This document shows, piece after piece, positions 24,371-32,629 of a stretch of 64,000 nucleotides of DNA. Numbering within the stretch: the first letter of the stretch is position 1; each line of letters starts with the position of its first letter. This DNA is from Nocardioides okcheonensis. GTDB lineage: Bacteria; Actinomycetota; Actinomycetes; Propionibacteriales; Nocardioidaceae. The notes under the pieces were generated by a model. That model did not search any database. It was given only the letters and a program-made list of their open reading frames with translations, and was not told the DNA's origin. The translations under genes were made by a program, and so were the position numbers. The stretch covers positions 3,410,001 through 3,474,000 of the forward strand of contig NZ_CP087710.1 in assembly GCF_020991065.1 (NCBI RefSeq), in the 5' to 3' direction.

Positions 24371-25761
24371 CGGGAGACCTCCTGTCGCGAGGAGATGCGC
24401 TCCTCGTTGGCGGTGTGCGCGTCGTGGTCGAAGTGGGTCTCCGCCACCGGCCGGACCAGCAGGTTGGCCACGAAGCCCACCGCCAGCACGGCGACCATGG
24501 TCAGCAGGGCCGGGCGGTAGTCGGCGGCGACCAGGTTGCCCGGCTCGCCGACCGAGTCGAGGATCCCGTTGACGATGAGCGGGCCGGCGACGCCGGCGGC
24601 CGCCCACGCGGTCAGCAGCCGGCCGTGGATGGCGCCCACCTCGAGCGTGCCGAAGAGGTCCTTGAGGTAGGCCGGGATCGTCGCGAACCCGCCGCCGTAG
24701 TAGGAGATGATCACGACCGCGAGCGCCACGAAGACCACGGTGGAGACGCTGCCGAAGAGGGCGAGCAGCAGGTAGAGCACCAGCCCGACGCCGAGGTAGA
24801 TGACGTAGGTGTTCTTGCGCCCGATGTGGTCCGACAGGCTCGACCACACGAAGCGGCCCAGCATGTTGGCGAGCGACAGCACGCCGACGAAGCCGCCCGC
24901 CGCGGCGGCGGTCACCGTGCTGGTGCCGTCCTCGCGGAAGAAGTCCTGGATCATCGGGGCGGCCTGCTCGAGGATCCCGATGCCGGCGGTGACGTTGCAG
25001 AACAGCACCACCCACAGCAGCCAGAACTGCGGCGTGCGGATCGCGGCGGACGCCCGCACGAGCGCGCCGTTGGTGCCGGGGGAGTGCTCGGCCGTCTCGT
25101 CGCTGCCGTGGCCGGGCGGCACGCGGACCAGCGCGGCGCCGACCAGCATCATCGCGGTGTAGACGACGCCGAGGGTCAGGAAGGTCTGCGCCAGGGCGGA
25201 CCCGGAGGCGACCGCACCAGGCTCGGTGGCGACGAACCCGGGGTCGTAGGCGGCCATCAACCGGTTCGAGAGCGGCGAGGCGATCAGCGCGCCGCCGCCG
25301 AAGCCCATGATCGCCATGCCGGTCGCGAGGCCGGGACGGTCGGGGAACCACTTGATCAGCGTGGACACCGGCGAGATGTAGCCGATGCCGAGGCCGATGC
25401 CGCCGATCACGCCGTAGCCGAGGTAGAGCAGCCACAGCTGGCCCGACGCGATGCCGGCCGAGCCGACGAGGAACCCGGTTCCCCAGCACACCGCGGAGGC
25501 GAGCATCGCCTTGCGCGGGCCGGAGCGCTCCACCCAGGTCCCGAGCACCGCGGCCGAGAGGCCGAGCATCACGATGGCGAGCGAGAACACCCACCCGATC
25601 GCGGTCAGGCTGGTGTCGAACGTCGCGACCAACGAGGTCTTGAAGACCGAGAACGCGTAGACCTGTCCGATGGACAGGTGCACCGCCAGCGCCGCTGGTG
25701 GGATCAGCCACCGGCTGTAGCCGGGTCGCGCCACGATGGCCTGCTTGTCGAGCACGGACAT
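24367..25761 (-). CDS. OFA family MFS transporter
   Basis: A 464-residue, 12-helix major facilitator. The first helix reads HLSIGQVYAFSVFKTSL, and there is a loop GTWVERSGPRKAML and GIGYISPVSTLIKWFPDRPG, the signature of the oxalate:formate antiporter (OFA) family. OFA members exchange small carboxylates such as oxalate/formate, pyruvate or related acids; the actual substrate is not known. GGGGGAAG precedes the ATG. The C-terminal cytoplasmic tail has a His/Asp-rich HFDHDAHT. It is coupled to the small partner downstream. Confidence 0.87.
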   Translation of the reverse strand: MSVLDKQAIVARPGYSRWLIPPAALAVHLSIGQVYAFSVFKTSLVATFDTSLTAIGWVFSLAIVMLGLSAAVLGTWVERSGPRKAMLASAVCWGTGFLVGSAGIASGQLWLLYLGYGVIGGIGLGIGYISPVSTLIKWFPDRPGLATGMAIMGFGGGALIASPLSNRLMAAYDPGFVATEPGAVASGSALAQTFLTLGVVYTAMMLVGAALVRVPPGHGSDETAEHSPGTNGALVRASAAIRTPQFWLLWVVLFCNVTAGIGILEQAAPMIQDFFREDGTSTVTAAAAGGFVGVLSLANMLGRFVWSSLSDHIGRKNTYVIYLGVGLVLYLLLALFGSVSTVVFVALAVVIISYYGGGFATIPAYLKDLFGTLEVGAIHGRLLTAWAAAGVAGPLIVNGILDSVGEPGNLVAADYRPALLTMVAVLAVGFVANLLVRPVAETHFDHDAHTANEERISSRQEVSR

Positions 25762-25853
25762 GCTTCCCCCTTGGTTTCCGAGAGTCGTCCCGAGCGAACC
25801 CCTGCACGCTACGGACAGGTGGTTGAGCCGTCACACACCTCCACGGGTGGCCC

Positions 25854-25887
25854 CGACGAGCGGTCGTCCTCGCGCGACGAGCGGTCG
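25854..25887. repeat. 13-bp direct repeat upstream of secreted propeller gene
   Basis: CGACGAGCGGTCG occurs at 25854-25866 and 25875-25887, 21 bases apart (two helical turns), just upstream of the -10 at 25905. It could be a regulator-binding site. Confidence 0.4.
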
Positions 25888-25904
25888 CTCGCGGCCCGCG
25901 GGGC

Positions 25905-25910
25905 TACCGT
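25905..25910 (+). promoter_or_regulatory. -10 element, leaderless start
   Basis: TACCGT followed by 6 bases and GTG 25917. Confidence 0.5.
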
Positions 25911-25916
25911 GGGGGC

Positions 25917-26786
25917 GTGGTGAGGGGCGTACGGGCAGTGGTCGGCGTGGCCGTCGTGCTGCCCTTCCTGGTGGGTGCCGCGTCGGGCGTCGACGCACCC
26001 GGGCGCCCGGTCCTGCGGTTCCAGGACCCCGACGTCGTGGAGTCGAGCGGTCTCGCGCTGGTCGACGGGCTCCTGGTCACCACCAACGACTCGGGTGACT
26101 CCGGGCGGGTCTTCGCGGTCGACCCGGCGACGGGGGAGACGGTCGGCACGACCTCGTGGACGCCCGACCCCGAGGACGTCGAGGCGCTCGCGCCGGCGGG
26201 ACCGGGGCACGTGTGGGTCGCCGACACCGGCGACAACCAGCGCCGCCGCGGCTCGGTGGAGGTGCTCCGGGTCCCGGTCGGACGGGGGGACGTCGTCGCG
26301 AGCCCCGAGCGCTTCGAGCTGGTCTGGCCCGACGGGGCCAGGGACGCCGAGGCGCTGCTCGCGCACCCGGTGACCGGACAGCTGTTCGTCGTCACCAAGG
26401 GCGTCTTCGCCGGTGCCGTCCACGCCGCACCGCTGCCGCTGCTCTCCGACCGGCCCAACCGCCTGGTCGAGGTCGCCGAGGCGCCCGGCCTCGTCACCGA
26501 CGCGGCCTTCCTGCCCGGCGGCGGCGCGCTCGTCCTGCGGACCTACACCAACGCCCACGTCGTGGCCCACCCCTCGTGGGAGTCCCTCGGGTGGTGGGAG
26601 CTGCCGCCCCAGGACCAGGGCGAGGGCCTCACGGTGGCCGGCGGCGAGCTGTGGCTCAGCACGGAGGGAGCCCGGTCGCAGGTCCTCGCCGTCGACCTGC
26701 CGCCCGCCGCGGCCGCGGCCGACCTCGCGGGCCCCGCGTGGTCGGCGTGGCGCTGGCTCGCAACCGCCCGCGGGCTGCCGCTCTAG
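25917..26786 (+). CDS. Secreted beta-propeller-like protein, unknown function
   Basis: A 289-residue protein with a signal peptide (residues 1-22, ending near VGAASG) and repeated blades suggestive of a propeller: SSGLALVDGLLVTTNDSGDSGRVF, then EDVEALAPAGPGHVWVADTGDN and DAEALLAHPVTGQLFVVTKG. The Asn-Asp/Asp-Asn turns are like those in extracytoplasmic six-bladed propellers. No catalytic motif is recognised. The start is taken as the GTG placed 6 bases after TACCGT; an alternative GTG is 3 bases later. It converges with the racemase gene, ending 8 bases from it. Confidence 0.62.
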   Translation: MVRGVRAVVGVAVVLPFLVGAASGVDAPGRPVLRFQDPDVVESSGLALVDGLLVTTNDSGDSGRVFAVDPATGETVGTTSWTPDPEDVEALAPAGPGHVWVADTGDNQRRRGSVEVLRVPVGRGDVVASPERFELVWPDGARDAEALLAHPVTGQLFVVTKGVFAGAVHAAPLPLLSDRPNRLVEVAEAPGLVTDAAFLPGGGALVLRTYTNAHVVAHPSWESLGWWELPPQDQGEGLTVAGGELWLSTEGARSQVLAVDLPPAAAAADLAGPAWSAWRWLATARGLPL

Positions 26787-26794
26787 CGCGTGCC

Positions 26795-27484
26795 TCAGGC
26801 CAGCGCGCGGTCGAGCGCGGCCTGCACGTGCAGCGTGGTGCAGGGGAAGACCGGCAGCTCGACGTCGGCCTGCTTGACCAGCAGCTCGAGCTCGGTGCAG
26901 CCGAGCAGCACGCCGCCGGCGCCGGCGTCCCAGAGCTCCTCGATGATCGACACCACCCGGCTGCGGGTGCGGGGCAGCACGACGCCGTGGACGAGCTCCT
27001 CGTAGATCGCGTCGTTGAGGACGTCGTGGTGGCGCTCGTCGGGCACGACGACCGAGAGGCCGTGGGCGGCCAGCCGGTCGACGAAGAACGACTCCGACAT
27101 CGCGACCTTCGTGCCGATCAGCCCGACCGTCTCGATGCCCGCGGCCCGGACCGCCTCCGCGACCACGTCGCCGAGGTGCAGCACCGGGATGTCGACGGCC
27201 TCCTCGACCTGGTCGGCGACCTTGTGGAACGTCGTGGTGCACAGCAGCAGGAAGTCCGCGCCGGCCCGCTCGACGGCGCGCGCGGCGTCGGCGAGCAGCA
27301 CGCCGACCTGGTCCCAGCGCTCGTCGTCCTCGAGGTGGGTCACCTCCGCGAAGTCGACGGTCGTGAGCGCCAGCCTCGGCGACGACAGGCCGCCGAGCCG
27401 CTCGCGCATACCGAGGTTGAGGTCGCGGTAGTAGACCGCGCTGCTCTCCCAGCTCATCCCGCCGACGAGTCCGATGGTCTTCAC
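26795..27484 (-). CDS. Aspartate/glutamate racemase family protein
   Basis: A 229-residue member of the PLP-independent Asp/Glu racemase family. It begins VKTIGLVGGMSWESSAVYY, the standard aspartate racemase N-terminus. The two catalytic Cys regions are LLCTTTFHKV (Cys near residue 83) and LLGCTELELL (Cys near 193). In most relatives the first motif reads CTNT, so the Asn that orients substrate is replaced by Thr. The start is GTG at 27484, 20 bases after the SDR stop, so the pair is probably one operon. The exact amino acid substrate is uncertain. Confidence 0.85.
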   Translation of the reverse strand: MKTIGLVGGMSWESSAVYYRDLNLGMRERLGGLSSPRLALTTVDFAEVTHLEDDERWDQVGVLLADAARAVERAGADFLLLCTTTFHKVADQVEEAVDIPVLHLGDVVAEAVRAAGIETVGLIGTKVAMSESFFVDRLAAHGLSVVVPDERHHDVLNDAIYEELVHGVVLPRTRSRVVSIIEELWDAGAGGVLLGCTELELLVKQADVELPVFPCTTLHVQAALDRALA

Positions 27485-27504
27485 GCGCGGCAGTCTTCCA
27501 CGTC

Positions 27505-28257
27505 CTACGACCGGTGCACCTTGTGTGCCGCTGCTTGGGCACGGGGCTTGATCACCAGCTCGTCGATGTCGACGTGGGACGGCCGGGTGGCCACCCACGC
27601 GATGGCGTCGGCGACGTCCTCGGCGAGCAGCGGGTGGTCGACGCCGGCGTAGACCGCGTCGGCCTTCGCCTGGTCGCCGCCGAAGCGCACGAGCGAGAAC
27701 TCCTCGGTGCGCACCATGCCGGGCGCCACCTCGCTGATCCGGATCGGCTCGCCGTTGAGCTCGAGGCGCAGGGTCTCGGAGAGCACCTTCACGGCGTGCT
27801 TGGCGGCGGTGTAGCCGCCGCCGCCCTCGTAGGCCCAGCGGCCCGCGGTGGAGCCGACGTTGACGATGACGCCGTCGCCGCTGTCGCGCAGCGCGGGCAG
27901 CAGCGCCCGGGTCACCCGGACCAGCCCGAGGACGTTGATGTCGTACATCCAGCGCCAGCCGTCGAGGTCGGCCTCGTCCACGCGGTCGGTGCCGACCGCG
28001 CCGCCGGCGTTGTTGACCAGCACGTGGCAGGTGGGCACCTGCGCGGCGAGGGCGGCCACCGACGCGTCGTCGGTGACGTCGCAGGTGACGGCGCGGCCAC
28101 CGATCTCGGCGGCGAGCGCCTCGATCCGGTCGGTGCGCCGGGCGGCGCACACGACGTGGAAGCCCTGGGCGGCCAGCGCACGGGCGGTCGCGGCGCCGAT
28201 GCCGCTGGAGGCTCCGGTCACGACGGCGGTGCGGGGAGTGGTGTGGTCCTGGGTCAT
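27505..28257 (-). CDS. Short-chain dehydrogenase/reductase
   Basis: A 250-residue classical SDR. The NAD(P)-binding TGASSGIG is near residue 14, with CAARR after the second strand, which favours NADPH. NNAG is near residue 84, the catalytic Ser in VGSTAGRWAYEG, and Tyr-X3-Lys in GYTAAKHAVK near residue 148. TEEFSLVRF and DVADAIAWVATRP resemble YdfG-type serine/3-hydroxy acid dehydrogenases. A CAGGAT box ends 6 bases before the ATG. It is divergent from the RNase H gene and upstream of the racemase. Confidence 0.85.
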   Translation of the reverse strand: MTQDHTTPRTAVVTGASSGIGAATARALAAQGFHVVCAARRTDRIEALAAEIGGRAVTCDVTDDASVAALAAQVPTCHVLVNNAGGAVGTDRVDEADLDGWRWMYDINVLGLVRVTRALLPALRDSGDGVIVNVGSTAGRWAYEGGGGYTAAKHAVKVLSETLRLELNGEPIRISEVAPGMVRTEEFSLVRFGGDQAKADAVYAGVDHPLLAEDVADAIAWVATRPSHVDIDELVIKPRAQAAAHKVHRS

Positions 28258-28263
28258 GCCGCC

Positions 28264-28269
28264 ATCCTG
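28264..28269 (-). promoter_or_regulatory. -10 element of SDR-racemase operon
   Basis: CAGGAT on the minus strand, 6 bases before ATG 28257. It lies back-to-back with the RNase H start signals (GGGAGGAT at 28286-28293) in a 42-base gap. Confidence 0.45.
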
Positions 28270-28299
28270 CCAAGATCACCGTCTTGGGAGGATGGGCGG

Positions 28300-29184
28300 G
28301 TGATCATCGCGGCAGCAGACGGTTCGGCACTCGGCAACCCCGGCCCCGCCGGGTGGGCGTGGTACGTGGACGACGGTTGCTGGGCCTCCGGCGGCTGGCC
28401 GCACGGCACCAACAACATGGGCGAGCTGATGGCGGTGCTCGACCTGCTCCAGCAGACCGCCCACGTCGACGAGGACCTGCACGTCTTCTGCGACAGCAAG
28501 TACGTCATCGACTCGGTGACCAAGTGGATGCCGGGCTGGAAGCGCAAGGGATGGAAGAAGAGCGACGGCAAGCCGGTGCTCAACGTCGAGCTGATGAAGG
28601 CGCTCGACGCCGCGCTCGACGGCCGGCGCGACCGGGTGCGGTTCGAGTGGGTGAAGGGGCACGCCGGGCACGACCTCAACGAGGCCGCGGACCGGCGCGC
28701 CAACGCCGCCGCGTCGGCCTACCAGCGCGGGGTGGCGCCCGACCCCGGACCCGGGTTCTCCGGCGCGACGACCGCGCACCCCGACGCCGCGGTCGGCCAG
28801 GTCGAGGCCGAGCCCGACCTGTTCTCCGGCCTGGTCGACGAGCCGGCCCCCAGCGACGAGGAGCACGTGGTCGCCCTCGAGCGCTCCCTGCTCGGCGACG
28901 AGGTGCGCTCGGACCGCGCCGCCGTGGCCGCGCTGCTCCACCCCGACTGGCAGGAGGTCGGCCGGTCGGGACGGCTGTGGACGCGCGAGGCCGTGCTGGA
29001 CGAGATCGGGCCGATCGAGCCGGTGCGGGTCGAGGTGCTGTCGACGTCGCGGCTCGCCGACGACGTGATCCTGCTGCTGTGGCGCACCTCCACCGCCGAG
29101 CGCTCGACGCTGCGCAGCACGCTGTGGGTCCGCACCGGGGGTCAGTGGCAGGCGCGGTTCCACCAGGGCACCGACGAGTCCTGA
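28300..29184 (+). CDS. RNase HI fused to a SnoaL/DUF4440-like domain
   Basis: A 294-residue two-domain protein. Residues 1-140 form a type 1 RNase H, which cuts RNA in RNA-DNA hybrids, with catalytic Asp7, Glu42, Asp65 and Asp131 and the activating His121 (WVKGHAGHDLNEAADRR). Residues 141-185 are a linker. Residues 186-294 (EEHVVALERSLLGDEV to ARFHQGT) resemble an NTF2-like DUF4440/SnoaL domain. The GTG at 28300 has GGGAGGA 7 bases upstream. The role of the C-terminal domain is unknown; it could bind a ligand or dimerise the enzyme. Confidence 0.85.
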   Translation: MIIAAADGSALGNPGPAGWAWYVDDGCWASGGWPHGTNNMGELMAVLDLLQQTAHVDEDLHVFCDSKYVIDSVTKWMPGWKRKGWKKSDGKPVLNVELMKALDAALDGRRDRVRFEWVKGHAGHDLNEAADRRANAAASAYQRGVAPDPGPGFSGATTAHPDAAVGQVEAEPDLFSGLVDEPAPSDEEHVVALERSLLGDEVRSDRAAVAALLHPDWQEVGRSGRLWTREAVLDEIGPIEPVRVEVLSTSRLADDVILLLWRTSTAERSTLRSTLWVRTGGQWQARFHQGTDES

Positions 29185-29209
29185 GCCCGGCCCGCCGCGG
29201 ACCGCGTGG

Positions 29210-29215
29210 CATCAT
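29210..29215 (+). promoter_or_regulatory. -10-like element before 123-residue gene
   Basis: CATCAT, 6 bases, ATG 29222; no ribosome site is evident. Confidence 0.35.
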
Positions 29216-29221
29216 CGCGGG

Positions 29222-29593
29222 ATGCCCCTCGTGAAGCTCGCCGCGCCGCTGGCCGTCGCCGGCGGCCTGCTGTGGATCGTCCGCGCCCTGCTCGGTGGCG
29301 GTGACGGCCCGCTCGCCGGCACGCTCTTCGTGCTCGGCCTGGCCTGCCTGCTCGCCGCGGCGGCGCTGTTCGGCAGCAGCCTGGTCCGCAGCGACGCCCT
29401 CGGGATGCGGGTCGTGGTGGCCGTCGCCTCCGCGCTGCTCGCCCTCTCGCTCGTCGAGGCGTTCCGGCCGCCGGGCGCGCGCTGGTACGACGCGTTCTGG
29501 GGCGCCGTGGCCCTCGTGGCCGGCGGTGTCGCGCTGCTGCGCCGTCGGGGCGGGCCCGCGGCCGCCCCGCGCTCGGGCGCGCACGCCCGTTGA
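29222..29593 (+). CDS. Small four-helix membrane protein, unknown
   Basis: A 123-residue protein with about four hydrophobic segments (near residues 5-22, 32-52, 62-80 and 90-107), a FRPPGARWYDAFWG loop before the last helix and a basic, Ala/Arg-rich C-terminus. No family is recognised. It lies between the RNase H fusion and mshA and is followed at once by a strong hairpin, so it probably forms its own short transcript. Confidence 0.62.
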   Translation: MPLVKLAAPLAVAGGLLWIVRALLGGGDGPLAGTLFVLGLACLLAAAALFGSSLVRSDALGMRVVVAVASALLALSLVEAFRPPGARWYDAFWGAVALVAGGVALLRRRGGPAAAPRSGAHAR

Positions 29594-29594
29594 G

Positions 29595-29622
29595 CCACGG
29601 CCCGGGGAATCCCCGGGCGTGG
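29595..29622 (+). terminator. Hairpin terminator
   Basis: CCACGGCCCGGGGA (29595-29608) pairs with TCCCCGGGCGTGG (29610-29622) with one bulged G, directly after the stop of the 123-residue gene. Confidence 0.65.
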
Positions 29623-29686
29623 TCCGTGGTTGTGCCGGAGGTGCCCGCGTGCGGGCGCCGTCGGACGCAGCGAAGGAGGAGACAGC

Positions 29687-30943
29687 GTGGGTGACCGCGT
29701 GGCGATGATCAGCCTGCACACCTCGCCCCTCGACCAGCCGGGGACGGGCGACGCCGGAGGGATGAACGTCTACGTCATCGAGCTGTCCCGGCGCCTCGCC
29801 GCGCAGGGCATCGCCGTGGACGTCTTCACCCGAGCCACCTCGTCGTCGCTCCCCCAGGTGGTGGAGGCGGCCGACGGCGTGCTGGTGCGGCACGTCGCCG
29901 CGGGACCCTTCGAGGGCCTCACCAAGGGCGAGCTCCCCGGTCAGCTGTGCACCTTCGCCCGCGAGGTGCTGCGCACCGAGGCCATGCAGCCGCTCGGCCA
30001 CTACACCGCGGTCCACTCCCACTACTGGCTCTCCGGCCAGGTCGGCGCCCTCGCGCGCGACCGCTGGAACATCCCGCTCGTGCACTCGATGCACACCATG
30101 GCGAAGGTGAAGAACGCCTCGCTCGCCGCCGGCGACACCCCCGAGCCCGCGTCCCGGGTGATCGGCGAGGAGCAGGTGGTCGAGGCGGCCGACCTGCTGG
30201 TCGCCAACACCGACACCGAGGCCCGCCAGCTCGTCGACCTCTACGACGCGAGCCCGGACGCCGTCGAGGTGATCAGCCCGGGCGTCGACCTCGGCGTCTT
30301 CGTCCCGCGCGAGCAGGACGACGCCCGCCGCCACCTCGGCCTGCCGCTCGACGCCGTCGTGCTGATGTTCGCCGGCCGGATCCAGCCGCTCAAGGCGCCC
30401 GACGTGCTGCTGCGCGCGGTCCACGTGCTGCTCGAGCAGGACCCGTCGCTGCGCCACCGGCTGGTCGTCCCCGTCGTGGGCGGCCCGTCCGGCTCCGGGC
30501 TCGAGCACCCGACCGCGCTCGCCGACCTGGCCGCCGAGCTGGGCATCGCCGACGTGGTGCGGTTCGTGCCGCCCGTGAGCCAGGCCGAGCTCGCGGTCTG
30601 GTCGGCCGCCGCCACCGCGGTCGCCGTGCCGTCCTACAACGAGTCGTTCGGCCTGGTCGCCGTCGAGGCGCAGGCGACCGGCACGCCGGTCGTCGCCGCG
30701 GCCGTGGGCGGCCTCACCACCGTGGTGCGCGACGGCGTGAGCGGCCTGCTCGTCGACACCCACGAGCCGCGCGACTGGGCGGCCGCGCTGCGGCGCCTGA
30801 TCGACGACCCGGCGCTGGTGGAGCGGCTCGGCCGCGGCGCCGTCGCCCACGCCCGCGACTTCTCGTGGGAGCGCACCGCCGAGCGCACCCTCGAGGCCTA
30901 CGCCCGGGCCGCCGGCCGGATGCGCTCCGCGCTTGCCTCATGA
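29687..30943 (+). CDS. mshA: D-inositol-3-phosphate glycosyltransferase (mycothiol)
   Basis: A 418-residue GT4-family enzyme catalysing the first step of mycothiol synthesis: transfer of GlcNAc from UDP-GlcNAc to 1L-myo-inositol 1-phosphate. It is recognised by [20 protein letters not shown] at the N-terminus, [19 protein letters not shown], and the GT4 motif [12 protein letters not shown], then [12 protein letters not shown] and the EX7E region [18 protein letters not shown]. The GTG start is chosen because AAGGAGGA lies 6 bases before it. The downstream YbjN gene matches the order seen next to mshA in mycobacteria. Confidence 0.95.
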   Translation: MGDRVAMISLHTSPLDQPGTGDAGGMNVYVIELSRRLAAQGIAVDVFTRATSSSLPQVVEAADGVLVRHVAAGPFEGLTKGELPGQLCTFAREVLRTEAMQPLGHYTAVHSHYWLSGQVGALARDRWNIPLVHSMHTMAKVKNASLAAGDTPEPASRVIGEEQVVEAADLLVANTDTEARQLVDLYDASPDAVEVISPGVDLGVFVPREQDDARRHLGLPLDAVVLMFAGRIQPLKAPDVLLRAVHVLLEQDPSLRHRLVVPVVGGPSGSGLEHPTALADLAAELGIADVVRFVPPVSQAELAVWSAAATAVAVPSYNESFGLVAVEAQATGTPVVAAAVGGLTTVVRDGVSGLLVDTHEPRDWAAALRRLIDDPALVERLGRGAVAHARDFSWERTAERTLEAYARAAGRMRSALAS

Positions 30944-30944
30944 T
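30939..30944 (+). promoter_or_regulatory. -10-like element before YbjN gene
   Basis: CATGAT overlaps the mshA stop region and ends 6 bases before ATG 30951, suggesting a separate leaderless transcript in addition to read-through from mshA. Confidence 0.4.
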
Positions 30945-30950
30945 GGCCGC

Positions 30951-31484
30951 ATGACCGACACCCCCGCCGCCACGCCCTCGGACGAGACCGTGGCCGCGGT
31001 GCGCCGGCTGCGCGCGTACCTCGCCGACAACGAGATCGAGCACGAGGAGATCGGCGGCGGCTCGTTCTCGCTGACCCTGCCCGGGGAGAAGAAGCTCCAG
31101 ACGCCCGTGCGGCTCGACGTCGGCCCGCACGCGCTCGGTGTGCACGCCTTCGTGTGCCGCAACCCCGACGAGAACCACCAGCGGGTCTACCGCTGGCTGC
31201 TCGAGCGGAACCTGCGGATGTACGCCGTCGCGTTCGCCGTGGACCGGACCGGCGACATCTACCTCGAGGCGCGCCTGCCGCTGGCGTCGGTCACCGAGGA
31301 CGAGCTCGACCGGATCCTCGGGTCGGTGCTCGCCAACGCGGACTCGTCGTTCAACGCGATCCTCGAGCTCGGCTTCGCCTCCTCCATCCGCAAGGAGTGG
31401 GAGTGGCGGATCTCGCGCGGGGAGTCCACCCGCAACCTCGAGGCCTTCCGCGGCTGGCTGGAGTCGGGCTCCGACCCGCAGTGA
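30951..31484 (+). CDS. YbjN domain protein
   Basis: A 177-residue cytoplasmic protein of the YbjN/T3SS-chaperone-like fold (LTLPGEKKLQTPVRLDVG, then HAFVCRNPDENHQRVYRWLL). In mycobacteria the gene right after mshA (Rv0487) belongs to the same family, so the pairing is conserved. The function is unknown; YbjN proteins are proposed regulators or chaperones. It starts 7 bases after mshA. Confidence 0.82.
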   Translation: MTDTPAATPSDETVAAVRRLRAYLADNEIEHEEIGGGSFSLTLPGEKKLQTPVRLDVGPHALGVHAFVCRNPDENHQRVYRWLLERNLRMYAVAFAVDRTGDIYLEARLPLASVTEDELDRILGSVLANADSSFNAILELGFASSIRKEWEWRISRGESTRNLEAFRGWLESGSDPQ

Positions 31485-31507
31485 CGGTCCGCCCCACCGA
31501 CTATCGG

Positions 31508-31640
31508 TGGTTGAGGTGCGAGCGCAGCGAGCCTCGAAACCACACGTCAGGGAGTCGCCCGGGGAGTCGCAGGTTTCGAGGCTCGTCGCTGGCGCTCCTC
31601 GCACCTCAACCAGCGAGGGGTGCTCAACCAGCGAGGCGCG
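31508..31640. repeat. Inverted pair of dispersed repeats plus partial copies
   Basis: This fills the 139-base gap after the YbjN gene. A copy at 31508-31541 (TGGTTGAGGTGCGAG...GAGCCTCGAAACC) faces a second at 31572-31612 (GGTTTCGAGGCTCG...CTCGCACCTCAACCA), related by inversion with a different centre. Two further TCAACCAGCGAGG units are at 31606-31618 and 31624-31636. The pair could fold into a long hairpin serving both converging genes. The last unit supplies the stop codon of the EamA gene. Confidence 0.8.
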
Positions 31641-32553
31641 CGGCCCGGGGCTTGCGCCGCGTCATCAGCACCCCGACGATCGCGAGCGCGCCGCCGACGA
31701 ACGTGAGCGAGGGCGGCACCTCGTCGATCGTCACCCACGCGATGAAGGTCGCGATCAGCGGCACGAGGAACGTCGTCAGCGACAGCGCGCCCGCGTCGGT
31801 GTGGGTGAGGGCGTAGGCCCAGGTGGTGAAGGCGACCGCGGTCGGGAAGACGCCGAGGTAGAGGATCCACCACAGCTCGGCGCCGCCGTCGGCGACGATG
31901 CCCGGCAGGTCGCCGGAGAACGGCAGGCAGGTGACCGCGCCGATGACGAACGACACCAGCACGACCTGGACCGACGGGAGCCGGCGCAGCAGCACCTTCT
32001 GGGTCAGCACGCCGACGGCGTACATCGCGGCGGCGACGAGGACCAGCACGACGCCGAGCAGGCTGGCGTCGGCGTCGGTGGACGAGCCGCGCGCGATCAC
32101 GGCGACGCCCGCGAAGCCGACGACCATGCCCGCGAGGAGCCAGGCGTGGAGGCGCTCCCCGAACAGGGGGACCGCCAGCAGGGCGACGATCACCGGCCCG
32201 ATCTGGATGATCATCGCGGCCGTCCCGGCGTCGACGTGGCGCTCGCCGGCGTTGAGGGCGAGGTTGTAGACGCCGAACCAGCCGAGGCCGCCCAGCGCCA
32301 GCAGCGTCCACTCCCGCCCCGTGGGGCGCACCCAGCCACGCCGCAGCACGAGCGGCAGCACGACGAGCGCCGCGACCAGGAGCCGGCCGGAGCCGAGCGC
32401 GCCCGGGCTGACGTCGTGGGCGACGTGGCGGATCACCACGAACGCCGACGCCCACATCACGAGCGTCACGGCACCGGCCGCGACGGGGAGCCACGGTGCG
32501 GGTGCCGCCTGCCCGGTCGGCGCGGCGGGGGTGGTCTGGCTGGCGGTGGTCAC
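31624..32553 (-). CDS. EamA/DMT family transporter
   Basis: A 309-residue drug/metabolite-superfamily exporter with about ten helices in two EamA repeats. The first begins VTLVMWASAFVVIRHVAHDV and carries FGVYNLALNAGERHVDAG. The second has YAVGVLTQKVLLRRLP and LVPLIATFIAWVTIDE. Typical substrates are amino acids or metabolites; none can be assigned. The start is GTG 32553, 6 bases after a TAGCCT box. The last codons and TGA lie in repeat DNA, so the C-terminus may have been altered by repeat insertion. Confidence 0.85.
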   Translation of the reverse strand: MTTASQTTPAAPTGQAAPAPWLPVAAGAVTLVMWASAFVVIRHVAHDVSPGALGSGRLLVAALVVLPLVLRRGWVRPTGREWTLLALGGLGWFGVYNLALNAGERHVDAGTAAMIIQIGPVIVALLAVPLFGERLHAWLLAGMVVGFAGVAVIARGSSTDADASLLGVVLVLVAAAMYAVGVLTQKVLLRRLPSVQVVLVSFVIGAVTCLPFSGDLPGIVADGGAELWWILYLGVFPTAVAFTTWAYALTHTDAGALSLTTFLVPLIATFIAWVTIDEVPPSLTFVGGALAIVGVLMTRRKPRAARLAG

Positions 32554-32559
32554 GGGTCA

Positions 32560-32580
32560 AGGCTAGGTACGGTCATGACC
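32560..32580 (-). promoter_or_regulatory. EamA promoter with palindrome
   Basis: A minus-strand TAGCCT (32560-32565) ends 6 bases before the GTG. A perfect 10-bp palindrome GGTCATGACC (32571-32580) lies in the spacer between the -10 and the expected -35, a place where a repressor could bind. Confidence 0.4.
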
Positions 32581-32629
32581 GATCGCCAGCGGATTCCGGA
32601 CGGGGAACGGTGACATCCCGCCGCTCTCG

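Noticed and set aside
28300..29184. Frameshift or assembly error joining RNase H to the next protein
   Set aside because: The frame is continuous with consistent GC-rich third positions, and the linker is ordinary; a true fusion is simpler.
32536..32541. TTGACA-like hexamers scattered near carD and EamA starts as extra promoters
   Set aside because: No properly spaced -10 element accompanies them.
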